In this document: positions 1 to 6,746 of the stretch, piece by piece | Numbering within the stretch: position 1 is the stretch's first letter | Layout: every line of letters starts with the position of its first letter | DNA from: Treponema sp. | Lineage (GTDB): Bacteria > Spirochaetota > Spirochaetia > Treponematales > Treponemataceae | Assembly: GCA_017617145.1 (NCBI GenBank) | Contig: JAFZWX010000050.1 | Span: 1 to 16,503 of the forward strand | DNA length: 16,503 nt | Direction of reading: 5' to 3' | Position numbers and translations under genes: made by a program | Notes under the pieces: model-generated | What the model was told of the DNA's origin: nothing | The model's input: only the letters and a program-made list of their open reading frames with translations | Database searches by the model: none

Positions 1-84
1 AAGGTGCGTTATGACTTCATCGGCGAAAGCTTCGCCACCAGGACAGGCAACAATCGCAAGACTTGTTGGCTCGGTATAAGGCAT
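1..84 (-). CDS. N-terminus of probable ribose-phosphate pyrophosphokinase-like protein (partial)
   Basis: Only the first 28 codons lie in the window; the gene runs off the left edge. They read MPYTEPTSLAIVACPGGEAF followed by ADEVITHL. The ATG at 84 is preceded on the minus strand by an AAGAGG ribosome binding site, so the start is well supported. The short LAIVACPGG..FADEV pattern resembles the N-terminus of the long PRPP-synthetase-like proteins of spirochaetes. That assignment is from memory of family style and cannot be proved from 28 residues. If correct, the enzyme would make PRPP for nucleotide synthesis. The gene diverges from the comFB-type gene. AT-rich -10-like hexamers lie at about 115-125, but no convincing -35 was found. 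Confidence 0.45.
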   Translation of the reverse strand, partial: MPYTEPTSLAIVACPGGEAFADEVITHL

Positions 85-204
85 AATAGACCTCTTATAT
101 AGTGTGGTTTATACCTGTACTATACTACATTTAGTGTTTTTTGGGAATACCGGGGGTGTTCATCTTGCGAATTAGTCACTTTAGACGAAACCGGCTTTTT
201 TTAT

Positions 205-233
205 TTGCGAATAAGCAATTTTGATATTATAAT
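205..233 (+). promoter_or_regulatory. sigma70-type promoter of the ComFB-domain gene
   Basis: A -35 element TTGCGA (205-210), a 17-bp spacer and a perfect -10 TATAAT (228-233) precede the gene. The predicted start of transcription is near 240, giving a leader of about 22 bases that contains the AAAGGA site. The TTGCGAAT part also occurs 40 bp upstream at 165 (TTGCGAATTAG versus TTGCGAATAAG), a direct repeat that could be an operator. Confidence 0.6.
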
Positions 234-261
234 GTATATATCTTATTTTAAAGGATGCGCT

Positions 262-978
262 ATGAACGTTCACAACTTAATGGAAGACCTTGTTATTCAG
301 AATGTTGATATCATGTACGATCAGGTAAAAGAAGCAAATGCCGCGTGGCTTACCTGCGATTGCGAGAACTGCAGGCTCGATACTGTAAGCTATGTTCTAA
401 ACAGGATTCCGCCTAAATATATTGTTTCGGGTCGGGGTGTAACACATGCTTCTGAAACTTTGAACAACAAGCAGTTCATGGCCGATGTAAATGCGCTTAT
501 TCTTGAAGGAATGCGAACTGTAAGCTCTACAAAAAGACCTTTCCATTCAAATGACCGCAAAGATTGTTCCGTCGTTGCAGATAATAAGCCTTCCTTTAAT
601 TTTCCAACCTTTACAGGAACAATTCTTGACGGCTTAAACTTTGAACCTATTACAGGCGCCATCGTCACAATTAAAATGGACGGAAAGCCTGTAGAAATGA
701 TTGATAAAACCTGGAGCAATCCATATACAACCTGCAAGAGTACAAAAGGAACCTTCTCTTTCTGGGCAAAATCAATTCCTGCCGAAAAAGAAGGCGAACA
801 AAAGCGATTTGTATTTACGTTTGAAATTTCTGCACAGGGTTATGTAAGCACTGTTTACAATATTGGAGTTCCTGTTATAAGCGAAAGTTCTTCCCGCAAA
901 GAAATAGACTCCACCTACTTCCTGAAGCTTAAAGATTTCATCCTCTTCAAAGAGGGAATCGAAAATCCAATGGAATAA
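262..978 (+). CDS. ComFB-domain protein with C-terminal carboxypeptidase-regulatory/CnaB-like domain
   Basis: The protein has 238 residues. The ATG at 262 is preferred because AAAGGA lies about six bases upstream and the ComFB homology starts at once (MNVHNLMEDLVIQNVDIMYD). A TTG at 205 in the same frame lies inside the -35 element and cannot be the start. Residues 1-70 match the late-competence ComFB family: NLMEDLVIQ, a CxCxxC cluster (C32, C34, C37) and RLDTVSYVLNRIPPKYIVS. Residues about 112-205 (TGTILDGLNFEPITGAIV, then TFEISAQGY) look like a beta-sandwich carboxypeptidase-regulatory/CnaB-like fold. No signal peptide or membrane segment is visible, so it is probably cytoplasmic. Some ComFB-domain proteins have been reported to bind cyclic dinucleotides; whether this one does is inference. 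It is monocistronic and convergent with the LacI-type gene. Confidence 0.75.
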   Translation: MNVHNLMEDLVIQNVDIMYDQVKEANAAWLTCDCENCRLDTVSYVLNRIPPKYIVSGRGVTHASETLNNKQFMADVNALILEGMRTVSSTKRPFHSNDRKDCSVVADNKPSFNFPTFTGTILDGLNFEPITGAIVTIKMDGKPVEMIDKTWSNPYTTCKSTKGTFSFWAKSIPAEKEGEQKRFVFTFEISAQGYVSTVYNIGVPVISESSSRKEIDSTYFLKLKDFILFKEGIENPME

Positions 979-1000
979 TCTGCTGGAATAATCCGGCAGA
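979..1000 (+). terminator. hairpin directly after the ComFB-type gene
   Basis: Starting one base after the TAA stop, TCTGCTGG pairs with CCGGCAGA (8 bp with one G-T wobble) around the loop AATAAT. No T tract follows, so intrinsic termination is uncertain; it runs directly into a family C repeat. Confidence 0.35.
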
Positions 1001-1043
1001 AAATGCCTTCAGTCAACAGAAGGAAATTGTTCTCAGTCATTTT
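1000..1043. repeat. family C 44-bp repeat, copy 1 (degenerate)
   Basis: This 44-bp segment matches 5494-5537 at 36 of 44 positions without gaps. The central CAACAGAAGGAA and the flanking AAAATG and CATTTT ends are identical. Here the middle of the stem has lost pairing; only AAAATG/CATTTT and CAA/TTG still pair. It lies between the convergent ComFB and LacI-type genes. Confidence 0.6.
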
Positions 1044-1091
1044 CAGCTACGGTCACAACCTCGATTCGTTTATAAAAAAATAATTAATTTT

Positions 1092-2114
1092 TTACACCGA
1101 TTTTCTTTCTATTAATCTACATGGAATCTTTATATCGTTTGTTTCAATTTCCTTGCCGTTTATTTTTTGCAAAAGCACAACTGCAGACTCGCGGCCAATT
1201 TCTTCAAGCGGAATTTCCATAGTTGTAAGCGGCGGTGTAAGATAGTCACTCATTTCGCGGTTATCAAAACCAGCTACAGCATAATCTTTTCCGGGAAGTT
1301 TGCCCTGCGCATACAAATAGTCATAAACACCAGCAGCCATTAAATCATTAAAACAGAAAATACAGGTAAAATCGTTTGATTTTTTAAACAGACGCTCACA
1401 AGCTTTAACACCACCTTCCCTGCTCCAGCCGCCCGCTTCAACAAGCTCTTTATTAATAGAAAGCCCAGCTTCGGTCATTGCTTTTTCAAAACCACCAAGA
1501 CGGTCTTTTTCATGTTTATCGCTTTTTGCACCGCCGATAATCGCAATTTTTTTGTGACCCTTTTCAATAAGATGCTTTGTCATTATATATGAAGATTCAA
1601 AATCGTCAATTTTAATAGTAGGAAGTTTGTTATCAGTCTGATAAGCATAGGCAATTACAATAGGAACACCAGTATTTTCGCTAAAGTATTCAATATCATG
1701 CGCATGTGCCGCAATAAAAAGAATCCCATCAACTTTTATAGAAAGCATTTCATCTACCGAAGCCCGTACAGCATTTGCATATTCAGGTGAATCAGGTTCG
1801 TTTCCCCATTTTGAATAAAGACGCAGAGTTTCTATGATAGTTTTATAACCTTGTGCCTCCAGCTGATCCAGAACACCTTCTACAAGATCCGGAGAACTGA
1901 ATGCACCAATATCATCAATAATCAAACCTACAGTATTTGTTTTACGGGCGCGCAAAGTTCGTGCCATGTAGTTCGGTTTGTAACCGGTTTCAGCAATTAT
2001 TTTTAGAACCCTCTGTTTTGTCTGTTCAGAAACATTCGATTTTCCATTGAGAATATTTGAAACAGTTGCAATCGAAACATCACACTTTGCTGCAAGTTCT
2101 TTTAAGGTAATCAT
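1092..2114 (-). CDS. LacI-family transcriptional repressor
   Basis: The protein has 340 residues, the normal LacI/GalR length. The ATG at 2114 is chosen because the LacI HTH begins there: MITLKELAAKCDVSIATVSN, then the hinge region ending near residue 60. Upstream in-frame codons do not resemble the family. Residues about 62-340 form the periplasmic-binding-protein-like effector domain, with TVGLIIDDIG, the DGILFIA strand, IAIIGG, CFNDLMAAGVYD and VAGFDN. The sugar or nucleoside effector cannot be read from the sequence. The gene stands alone and diverges from the M18 aminopeptidase, so no obvious catabolic operon is adjacent. It has no ribosome binding site; the -10 hexamer lies six bases before the ATG, which suggests a leaderless mRNA. 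A palindrome within its promoter suggests autoregulation. Confidence 0.9.
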   Translation of the reverse strand: MITLKELAAKCDVSIATVSNILNGKSNVSEQTKQRVLKIIAETGYKPNYMARTLRARKTNTVGLIIDDIGAFSSPDLVEGVLDQLEAQGYKTIIETLRLYSKWGNEPDSPEYANAVRASVDEMLSIKVDGILFIAAHAHDIEYFSENTGVPIVIAYAYQTDNKLPTIKIDDFESSYIMTKHLIEKGHKKIAIIGGAKSDKHEKDRLGGFEKAMTEAGLSINKELVEAGGWSREGGVKACERLFKKSNDFTCIFCFNDLMAAGVYDYLYAQGKLPGKDYAVAGFDNREMSDYLTPPLTTMEIPLEEIGRESAVVLLQKINGKEIETNDIKIPCRLIERKSV

Positions 2115-2120
2115 ACAGAA

Positions 2121-2149
2121 ATAGTAAAACGATTTACAAGAAAATTCAA
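2121..2149 (-). promoter_or_regulatory. promoter of the LacI-type gene, predicted leaderless
   Basis: On the minus strand there is a -35 TTGAAT (2149-2144), a 17-bp spacer and a -10 TACTAT (2126-2121), followed by six bases and the ATG at 2114. A transcription start six to seven bases after the -10 would coincide with the start codon. Confidence 0.6.
2124..2137. promoter_or_regulatory. LacI-type operator candidate
   Basis: GTAAAACGATTTAC is an inverted repeat with a central CG (GTAAAA.CG..TTTAC style, one mismatch in the arms), the usual form of LacI/GalR operators. It overlaps the -10 and spacer of the repressor's own promoter, where bound repressor would block RNA polymerase. Autoregulation is inferred from position and symmetry. 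Confidence 0.5.
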
Positions 2150-2184
2150 GACATACGCGGTCCTGCTCCTCGCTCGCACCCGAC

Positions 2185-2213
2185 TTACAAATTTTTCCAA
2201 TTACTGCTATAAT
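2185..2213 (+). promoter_or_regulatory. promoter of the M18 aminopeptidase gene
   Basis: TTACAA (2185-2190), a 17-bp spacer and a perfect TATAAT (2208-2213). The predicted transcript starts near 2220, just before AAGGAA (about 2221-2226) and the ATG at 2234. Confidence 0.6.
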
Positions 2214-2233
2214 CACAAAAAAGGAAAACTATT

Positions 2234-3592
2234 ATGAACGAAACACTAATCAAACAGTACAAACAATTTTTAGACAACGGAAAAACAGAACGGGAATGCG
2301 TAGACCAGCTGATTGCCCGTGCAAAAAAAGACGGTTTTAAAGACCTTGCATCGTGCAAAACACTTAAAGCCGGCGACAAGGTTTATATTACAAAAATGAA
2401 CAAAGCAATTGCGCTTTTTGTTTTAGGAAGCGAACCTCTCGAAAACGGAATGAATATTCTTGGTGCACATATAGATTCGCCACGACTCGATGCAAAACAG
2501 AATCCGCTTTACGAAAAAGACAACATTACATATTTAAACACACACTACTACGGCGGAATCAAAAAATATCAGTGGACAACAATTCCTCTTGCAATTCACG
2601 GAGTTGTGTGCAAAAAAGACGGAACTACTGTAAAAGTTGCAATTGGCGAAGACGCAGCAGATCCTGTTTTCTGCATTTCTGATATTTTACCGCATCTTGC
2701 TCAAGAGCAGATGAAAGATAAAGCCAGCGATTTTATTAAGGGAGAAGACCTTGATATAATAATGGGCTCATCAGTTCCTCTTTCAAAAAATGCAACAAAA
2801 GAAGAACAGAAAAAAGATAAAGAAAGAAGCAAAAAACTTGTACTTTCACTGCTTAAAGAAAAGTATAATATTGAAGAAGAAGATTTTGAGTCGGCTGAAC
2901 TTGAAATTGTACCGGCTGGTGCTGCCCGCGATATGGGGCTTGACCGCTCACTCATTCTTGCTTACGGACAAGATGACCGCTCATGTGCCTTTACTTCTGC
3001 AGCAGCTTTGTTTGCAGTAGCGAAGAGTGAAAAAAACCTTAAGCGTACAGTCTGCTGCCTCTGTGTAGATAAAGAAGAAATTGGAAGTGTCGGCGCAACA
3101 GGCATGGCATCTAATGCTTTTGAAAACATGGTTGCAGAACTCATTTCACGCACACAAAAAACTTACAGCGACCTTTCTTTGCGACGCTGCCTGAACAATT
3201 CAAACATGCTTTCTTCTGATGTAAATGCTGCTTATGACCCTATGAATGCAGGCCTTTACGACAAGAATAATGCTTCGGTTTTGGGCGGTGGAATTGCTTT
3301 CCAGAAATATACAGGAAGCCGTGGAAAATACGATGCCAGCGATGCAAACCCGGAATTTATTGCAAAAGTTCGCGCCTGCATGGACAAAGCCGGTATCCGC
3401 TACCAGATGGCAGAGCTTGGAAAAGTTGACCAGGGTGGCGGTGGAACAATTGCCTACCACGCAGCAAAATATGGAATGAATGTTTTAGATGCAGGCGTTG
3501 CAATTTTGAGCATGCATGCCCCATGGGAAATTTCATCAAAAGAAGATATCTGTCAGATTTTCGAAGGTTATAAGGCGTTTTTAGGAATATAG
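2234..3592 (+). CDS. M18-family metalloaminopeptidase
   Basis: The protein has 452 residues, the usual M18 length. It carries the dinuclear-zinc landmarks of the family: GAHIDSPRLD (H79, D81), YGQDDRSCAFTS (about 245-255, metal-bridging D), VDKEEIGSVGATG (catalytic E281/E282), and a late SMHAPWEISS with H428 as the probable last ligand. M18 enzymes are cytosolic aminopeptidases that release N-terminal residues, often acidic or neutral, in peptide turnover. No signal peptide is seen. Residues about 186-225 are rich in Lys and Glu (KEEQKKDKERSK), probably an exposed insertion of the dimerisation domain. The start is supported by AAGGAA upstream and a strong promoter. The TAG stop lies in the first bases of an intergenic palindrome. 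It faces parB convergently. Confidence 0.93.
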   Translation: MNETLIKQYKQFLDNGKTERECVDQLIARAKKDGFKDLASCKTLKAGDKVYITKMNKAIALFVLGSEPLENGMNILGAHIDSPRLDAKQNPLYEKDNITYLNTHYYGGIKKYQWTTIPLAIHGVVCKKDGTTVKVAIGEDAADPVFCISDILPHLAQEQMKDKASDFIKGEDLDIIMGSSVPLSKNATKEEQKKDKERSKKLVLSLLKEKYNIEEEDFESAELEIVPAGAARDMGLDRSLILAYGQDDRSCAFTSAAALFAVAKSEKNLKRTVCCLCVDKEEIGSVGATGMASNAFENMVAELISRTQKTYSDLSLRRCLNNSNMLSSDVNAAYDPMNAGLYDKNNASVLGGGIAFQKYTGSRGKYDASDANPEFIAKVRACMDKAGIRYQMAELGKVDQGGGGTIAYHAAKYGMNVLDAGVAILSMHAPWEISSKEDICQIFEGYKAFLGI

Positions 3593-3619
3593 ATTGTCGG
3601 GTCAAGCCCGACAATGACA
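3590..3619. repeat. family A palindromic repeat, unit A1
   Basis: ATTGTCGGG pairs with CCCGACAAT around the loop TCAAG (9-bp perfect stem), preceded by TAG and followed by GACA. The leading TAG is the stop codon of the M18 gene. It is paired in inverted orientation with A3 at 3649-3680, so the two could act as a bidirectional transcription barrier between convergent genes. Confidence 0.85.
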
Positions 3620-3648
3620 TGGGGGGGCAGCACGACAATGACAGGTTG
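3620..3648. repeat. spacer between A1 and A3 with partial family A unit and G7 run
   Basis: This spacer holds a run of seven Gs (3621-3627) and CACGACAATGACAGG, which repeats the right end of A1 (CCCGACAATGACATG). It looks like a truncated third unit. Confidence 0.5.
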
Positions 3649-3680
3649 TGTCATTCCCGTGCTTGACACGGGAATCTACT
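3649..3680. repeat. family A palindromic repeat, unit A3
   Basis: ATTCCCGTG pairs with CACGGGAAT around CTTGA (9 bp, perfect). It begins with TGTC and ends with CTACT; its CTA (3676-3678) is the TAG stop codon of parB on the minus strand. Compared with A1, both strands of the stem have changed together. Confidence 0.85.
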
Positions 3681-4644
3681 TACTACCTAAAAGGATTTCA
3701 TAAATTCTGTCAAAATCACCTTTCGAACTAAACTTGATTTCAATGGAGCCTTTTGAAGTGTCTCCTTTGAAGTCAACGTCTTTTACGCCAAACAAATTGC
3801 GGAGCTCCTGCTCAAAAAGTGCAATATCCGGATCCTTGCGGGCCATTTTCTTTTCGGTCTTTTTTGCGGCAGCGCGTCCACCGTTGTTGTAGGTTTCGGC
3901 AAGAGCTTCGGCTTCGCGAACAGAAAGTCCAGAGCCTACAATTTTTCCATAAAGAATGCGCATGTCGGCATCGTTTTTTACCATCAGAAGTGCGCGTGCA
4001 TGACCAGAAGAAATCTGTCCGCTGGCAAGGGATTTCTGAATATCGGCAGGAAGTTTTAAAAGTCTCAGAGCATTTGCAACAGTAGAACGATTTTTACCTA
4101 CGCGTTTTGCAACCTCATCCTGAGACAAATCTCCCATCTGAATAAGATTATAGTAAGCAGTTGCTTCTTCTACCGGATTTAAGTCGGCACGCTGAATATT
4201 TTCTATGAGTGCAAATTCAAGCTTCTGCTGTTCATCAAATTTTCGCAGCTGAACCGGAACCTTATCAAGTCCAGCCATTTTAGATGCGCGAATACGTCTT
4301 TCACCTGCAATGATATAAAAGGTGTTATCTTTTCCTTCAATCTGTTCTATGATGATTGGTTCCAGAATACCGTTTTGTTTAATCGAAGCACAAAGTTCTT
4401 CAAGGTCCTTCTGGTTAAAATCAACACGAGGTTGTTTTGGATTTGGTTTAAGAAGATTTACGTCGCACCACAAACAACCGTCACTATCAACTTCAATACA
4501 GGCAGGAACATTTGCCGGTCTTCCACCCTTTGAAACCTGAACACTATGAAGTCCAAGTCCTCTGGAAATTAATACTTCTTCGCTTGCCTCGGGATTATTT
4601 TTAATTAACGCATCAAGGCCTTTTCCTAATCCTTTTTTAGCCAC
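3676..4644 (-). CDS. parB: chromosome-partitioning protein ParB
   Basis: The protein has 322 residues. The start is GTG at 4644, nine bases after GGAGGAGG, and the gene overlaps the end of parA by 8 bases, so it is translationally coupled. The N-terminal MAKKGLGKGLDALI is the typical ParA-interacting segment. GERRIRA (114-120) and ENIQRADLNPVEEA (148-161) are the conserved boxes of the CTP-binding ParB/Srx domain. An HTH spans about 173-198 (LSQDEVAKRVGKNRSTVANA). The C-terminus (about 260-322) would be the dimerisation domain. ParB loads onto parS sites near the origin and works with ParA in segregation. No parS-like palindrome was recognised here. A stretch at about 30-62 with two cysteines (C49, C57, plus C60) before the first box is longer than in many ParBs. 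The stop codon is provided by repeat A3. Confidence 0.96.
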   Translation of the reverse strand: MAKKGLGKGLDALIKNNPEASEEVLISRGLGLHSVQVSKGGRPANVPACIEVDSDGCLWCDVNLLKPNPKQPRVDFNQKDLEELCASIKQNGILEPIIIEQIEGKDNTFYIIAGERRIRASKMAGLDKVPVQLRKFDEQQKLEFALIENIQRADLNPVEEATAYYNLIQMGDLSQDEVAKRVGKNRSTVANALRLLKLPADIQKSLASGQISSGHARALLMVKNDADMRILYGKIVGSGLSVREAEALAETYNNGGRAAAKKTEKKMARKDPDIALFEQELRNLFGVKDVDFKGDTSKGSIEIKFSSKGDFDRIYEILLGSK

Positions 4645-5392
4645 GACGGATTACCTCCTCCGCCAATTTTTCATAACTTTTTGCGCCCATACATTCAGGG
4701 TCATATTTGCAGATTGGAAGTCCGTGCGAAGGAGCTTCTGAAAGCCTTACATTGCGTGGAATAATCGTGTTGAAAACAACATCCTTAAAATATGATTTAA
4801 CCTGAAGCACAACATCCTGAGCCAGACGTGTGCGTGAATCGTACATTGTAAAAAATATTCCGCCGATTTTAAGATCCGGATTGATTTCTTTTTGAACCTT
4901 CTGAACTGTCTGAAGAAGAAGTGTAATTCCTTCAAGGGCAAAATATTCACACTGCATAGGGACTAAAACAGAATCGGCAGCGGCAAGACCATTAAGAGTA
5001 AGAATTCCCAAAGATGGCGGACAGTCTATTAAAATATAATCGTATTTTGTTTTGAATGGTGCAATGGCATTTTTAAGATAGTATTCCCAGTTTTCCTGAT
5101 CAACAAGTTCAATAGCAGAACCAGACAAATCAATATCGGCACTGATTGCATCAAGATTTGGAATAGATGATTTTTTTACAGCTGCTTCTGGAGCTGCAGT
5201 TCCGGCAAGAAGTTCGTAAATTGTAGGCTTATCCTTTGAAACACCTACACCGCTCGACATATTTCCCTGAGAGTCAAAATCTACAAGCAGAACCTTTTTG
5301 CCTGCAAGTGCGATGTATGCACCAATATTTATGGCGGAAGTTGTTTTTCCAACGCCACCTTTTTGATTTACAAAAACGATTGTCTTAGCCAT
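4637..5392 (-). CDS. parA: chromosome-partitioning ATPase ParA (Soj)
   Basis: The protein has 251 residues. The ATG at 5392 gives the family N-terminus MAKTIVFVNQKGGVGKTTSA with the deviant Walker A lysines K11 and K16. DFDSQGN (38-44) and LIDCPPSLGILTLNGL are the other nucleotide-binding motifs. ParA dimerises with ATP on the nucleoid and is stimulated by ParB to move origins apart. An ATG 16 codons upstream (5440) is in frame, but it adds non-conserved residues and sits before the promoter-like TATACT, so it is rejected. No Shine-Dalgarno site precedes 5392; TATACT lies six bases before the ATG, suggesting a leaderless transcript. parB follows with an 8-base overlap. The usual neighbour rsmG is not adjacent but lies 3.5 kb upstream on the same strand. 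Confidence 0.96.
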   Translation of the reverse strand: MAKTIVFVNQKGGVGKTTSAINIGAYIALAGKKVLLVDFDSQGNMSSGVGVSKDKPTIYELLAGTAAPEAAVKKSSIPNLDAISADIDLSGSAIELVDQENWEYYLKNAIAPFKTKYDYILIDCPPSLGILTLNGLAAADSVLVPMQCEYFALEGITLLLQTVQKVQKEINPDLKIGGIFFTMYDSRTRLAQDVVLQVKSYFKDVVFNTIIPRNVRLSEAPSHGLPICKYDPECMGAKSYEKLAEEVIRRG

Positions 5393-5398
5393 GTTGAC

Positions 5399-5404
5399 AG
5401 TATA
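5399..5404 (-). promoter_or_regulatory. -10 element of parA
   Basis: TATACT on the minus strand, six bases before the parA ATG. The hexamer 17 bp upstream (TATACC, 5427-5422) is a poor -35. Start of transcription at or next to the ATG is inferred from spacing alone. Confidence 0.45.
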
Positions 5405-5471
5405 ACAATTTTTTGGAAAAAGGTATACTAGAAGAAACATTGTAATTTAGATATTAAAATGAATTTATGAG

Positions 5472-5558
5472 AAAAATCAGACCTCTCCCGTGGAAAATGT
5501 CTGAGGCCAACAGAAGGAAGTTGTCCTCAGACATTTTCCACTCCGAGTTCTGATTTTT
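5472..5558. repeat. large hairpin containing family C repeat, copy 2
   Basis: The outer arms AAAAATCAGA (5472-5481) and TCTGATTTTT (5549-5558) pair perfectly. After an asymmetric internal loop, GTGGAAAATGTCTGAGG (5490-5506) pairs over 17 bp with its exact complement at 5525-5541. The inner CAAC/GTTG (5508-5511, 5520-5523) closes the loop AGAAGGAA (5512-5519). The 44-bp core at 5494-5537 recurs at 1000-1043. It lies between the divergent parA and methyltransferase genes, ending 27 bases before the latter's ATG, and ends in five Ts. It could be a terminator, an attenuator or a protein-binding RNA. Confidence 0.75.
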
Positions 5559-5585
5559 AAGATAATTCAGATAAGGAAAAAAATA

Positions 5586-6746
5586 ATGATTCTTTCTATA
5601 ACATTTTCAAAACCTTGTTCTGCTGTTGATGAAGCTCTGGGCAGAGATTATGAAAAAATTAAGGTGAAAATTGAAAACTCTGGCGGGAAAACCGGGTATT
5701 TTATGGAAATGTTTACTCAGAAACAGGTTTTTCATAGGCATTTGACGGCGGAGGAACTTGAAGATTTCATAAAGACGCATGCGGGAACTACTTTTAAAAA
5801 CTGTGTTGAGCAGACTGATAGTGAAGAAATAACTATTCTGGCAAATAAAAAAGGAAAAATAACACGGATTGTAAAGAAACTTGAAGGGACAGCGGGTGTT
5901 CAGGCTGGCGGTGATACTTCGGAAGGGAAAAACTACATCATAAAAGAAGGCGTGCCTGTTCCATTTCTGGTTGTTCTTGGAGTTATGACCCCCGAAGGAA
6001 AAGTTATTGCTTCGCGTTACAGCAAATTCCGCCAGATAAATAGATTTCTGGAGTTTGTAGATGATGTTTTGCCTTATGCTATTACAGAGGGCGAACCTGT
6101 ACGAGTAGCTGATTTTGGATGTGGAAAATCATATTTGACGTTTGCAGTTCATTATTATTTAACAGAAATAAAGCAGGTACCTTGCCAGATTGAAGGTCTT
6201 GACCTTAAGCAGGATGTTATTGATTTTTGTAATCAGACAGCACAGAAACTTGGACTTAAAAATCTGAACTTCCGTGTAGGAAATATTTCTGATTATTCTG
6301 GAGACGCCAGCCCCGACATTGTAATGACACTTCATGCCTGCGACACTGCAACCGATTTTGCATTAAAGTATGCAGTAAGTCATGGGGCAAAAGCAATTTT
6401 AAGTGTTCCCTGCTGCCAGCACCAGATAAATACACAAATTACAAATAACCGTAAAGGCAAAATTAAGCAGCCGGACTCCCCGCTGGAACCAATTTTGAAA
6501 CATGGATTGCTGCGGGAAAAGTTTTCGTCGATTCTGACAGATGCACTGCGCGCAGAATGGCTTGAACAACAGGGATACAAAGTGCAGCTTTTGGAATTTA
6601 TTGACGAAGAGCATACACCTAAGAATATTTTGATAAGGGCGGTAAAAAAAGGACATATTGAGCCTGCTTGCCCTGAGCCATGTCGAAGGGTCGAAGCACC
6701 GCAAATTCTAGACGATCTTAATATAAAGCAGGAATTATGGAAGTAA
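5586..6746 (+). CDS. class I SAM-dependent methyltransferase (Methyltransf_32 type)
   Basis: The protein has 386 residues, with AAGGAA about eight bases before the ATG. Residues 1-150 form an N-terminal domain of unknown role. The Rossmann methyltransferase core starts at about 165: VRVADFGCGKSYLTFAVHYY (SAM motif I), then IEGLDLKQDVIDFCN (acidic motif II), IVMTLHACDTATD (about 240-253) and ILSVPCCQHQIN with a Cys-Cys-Gln-His motif. This pattern belongs to Methyltransf_32/METTL25-like enzymes, some of which act on RNA or ribosomes; the substrate here is not known. The C-terminus (about 353-375, EPACPEPCRRVEAPQ) is encoded by a family B repeat and is not expected in relatives. The gene ends 12 bases inside the convergent carboxypeptidase gene. 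Confidence 0.82.
   Translation: MILSITFSKPCSAVDEALGRDYEKIKVKIENSGGKTGYFMEMFTQKQVFHRHLTAEELEDFIKTHAGTTFKNCVEQTDSEEITILANKKGKITRIVKKLEGTAGVQAGGDTSEGKNYIIKEGVPVPFLVVLGVMTPEGKVIASRYSKFRQINRFLEFVDDVLPYAITEGEPVRVADFGCGKSYLTFAVHYYLTEIKQVPCQIEGLDLKQDVIDFCNQTAQKLGLKNLNFRVGNISDYSGDASPDIVMTLHACDTATDFALKYAVSHGAKAILSVPCCQHQINTQITNNRKGKIKQPDSPLEPILKHGLLREKFSSILTDALRAEWLEQQGYKVQLLEFIDEEHTPKNILIRAVKKGHIEPACPEPCRRVEAPQILDDLNIKQELWK
6658..6702. repeat. family B repeat B1, apparently nested
   Basis: TTGAGCCTG (6658-6666) and TCGAAGCACCGC (6691-6702) together read as one family B unit. They are separated by 24 bp (6667-6690) that are themselves a family B unit (CCCTGAGCCATGTCGAAGGG core). The whole lies in frame inside the methyltransferase gene. 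Confidence 0.65.

Noticed and set aside
3200..3460. Minus-strand frame inside the M18 gene
   Set aside because: It lies wholly within a well-recognised coding sequence, has no ribosome binding site and shows no recognisable protein features.
3621..3627. G7 run as a phase-variation tract
   Set aside because: It is intergenic between convergent genes and within repeat DNA, so slippage would not switch a gene.
5393..5440. Upstream in-frame start of parA
   Set aside because: It adds 16 non-conserved residues, and the conserved ParA N-terminus begins at 5392.
3676..5585. parS site near parAB
   Set aside because: No sequence close to TGTTTCACGTGAAACA was found by eye here or elsewhere in the window.
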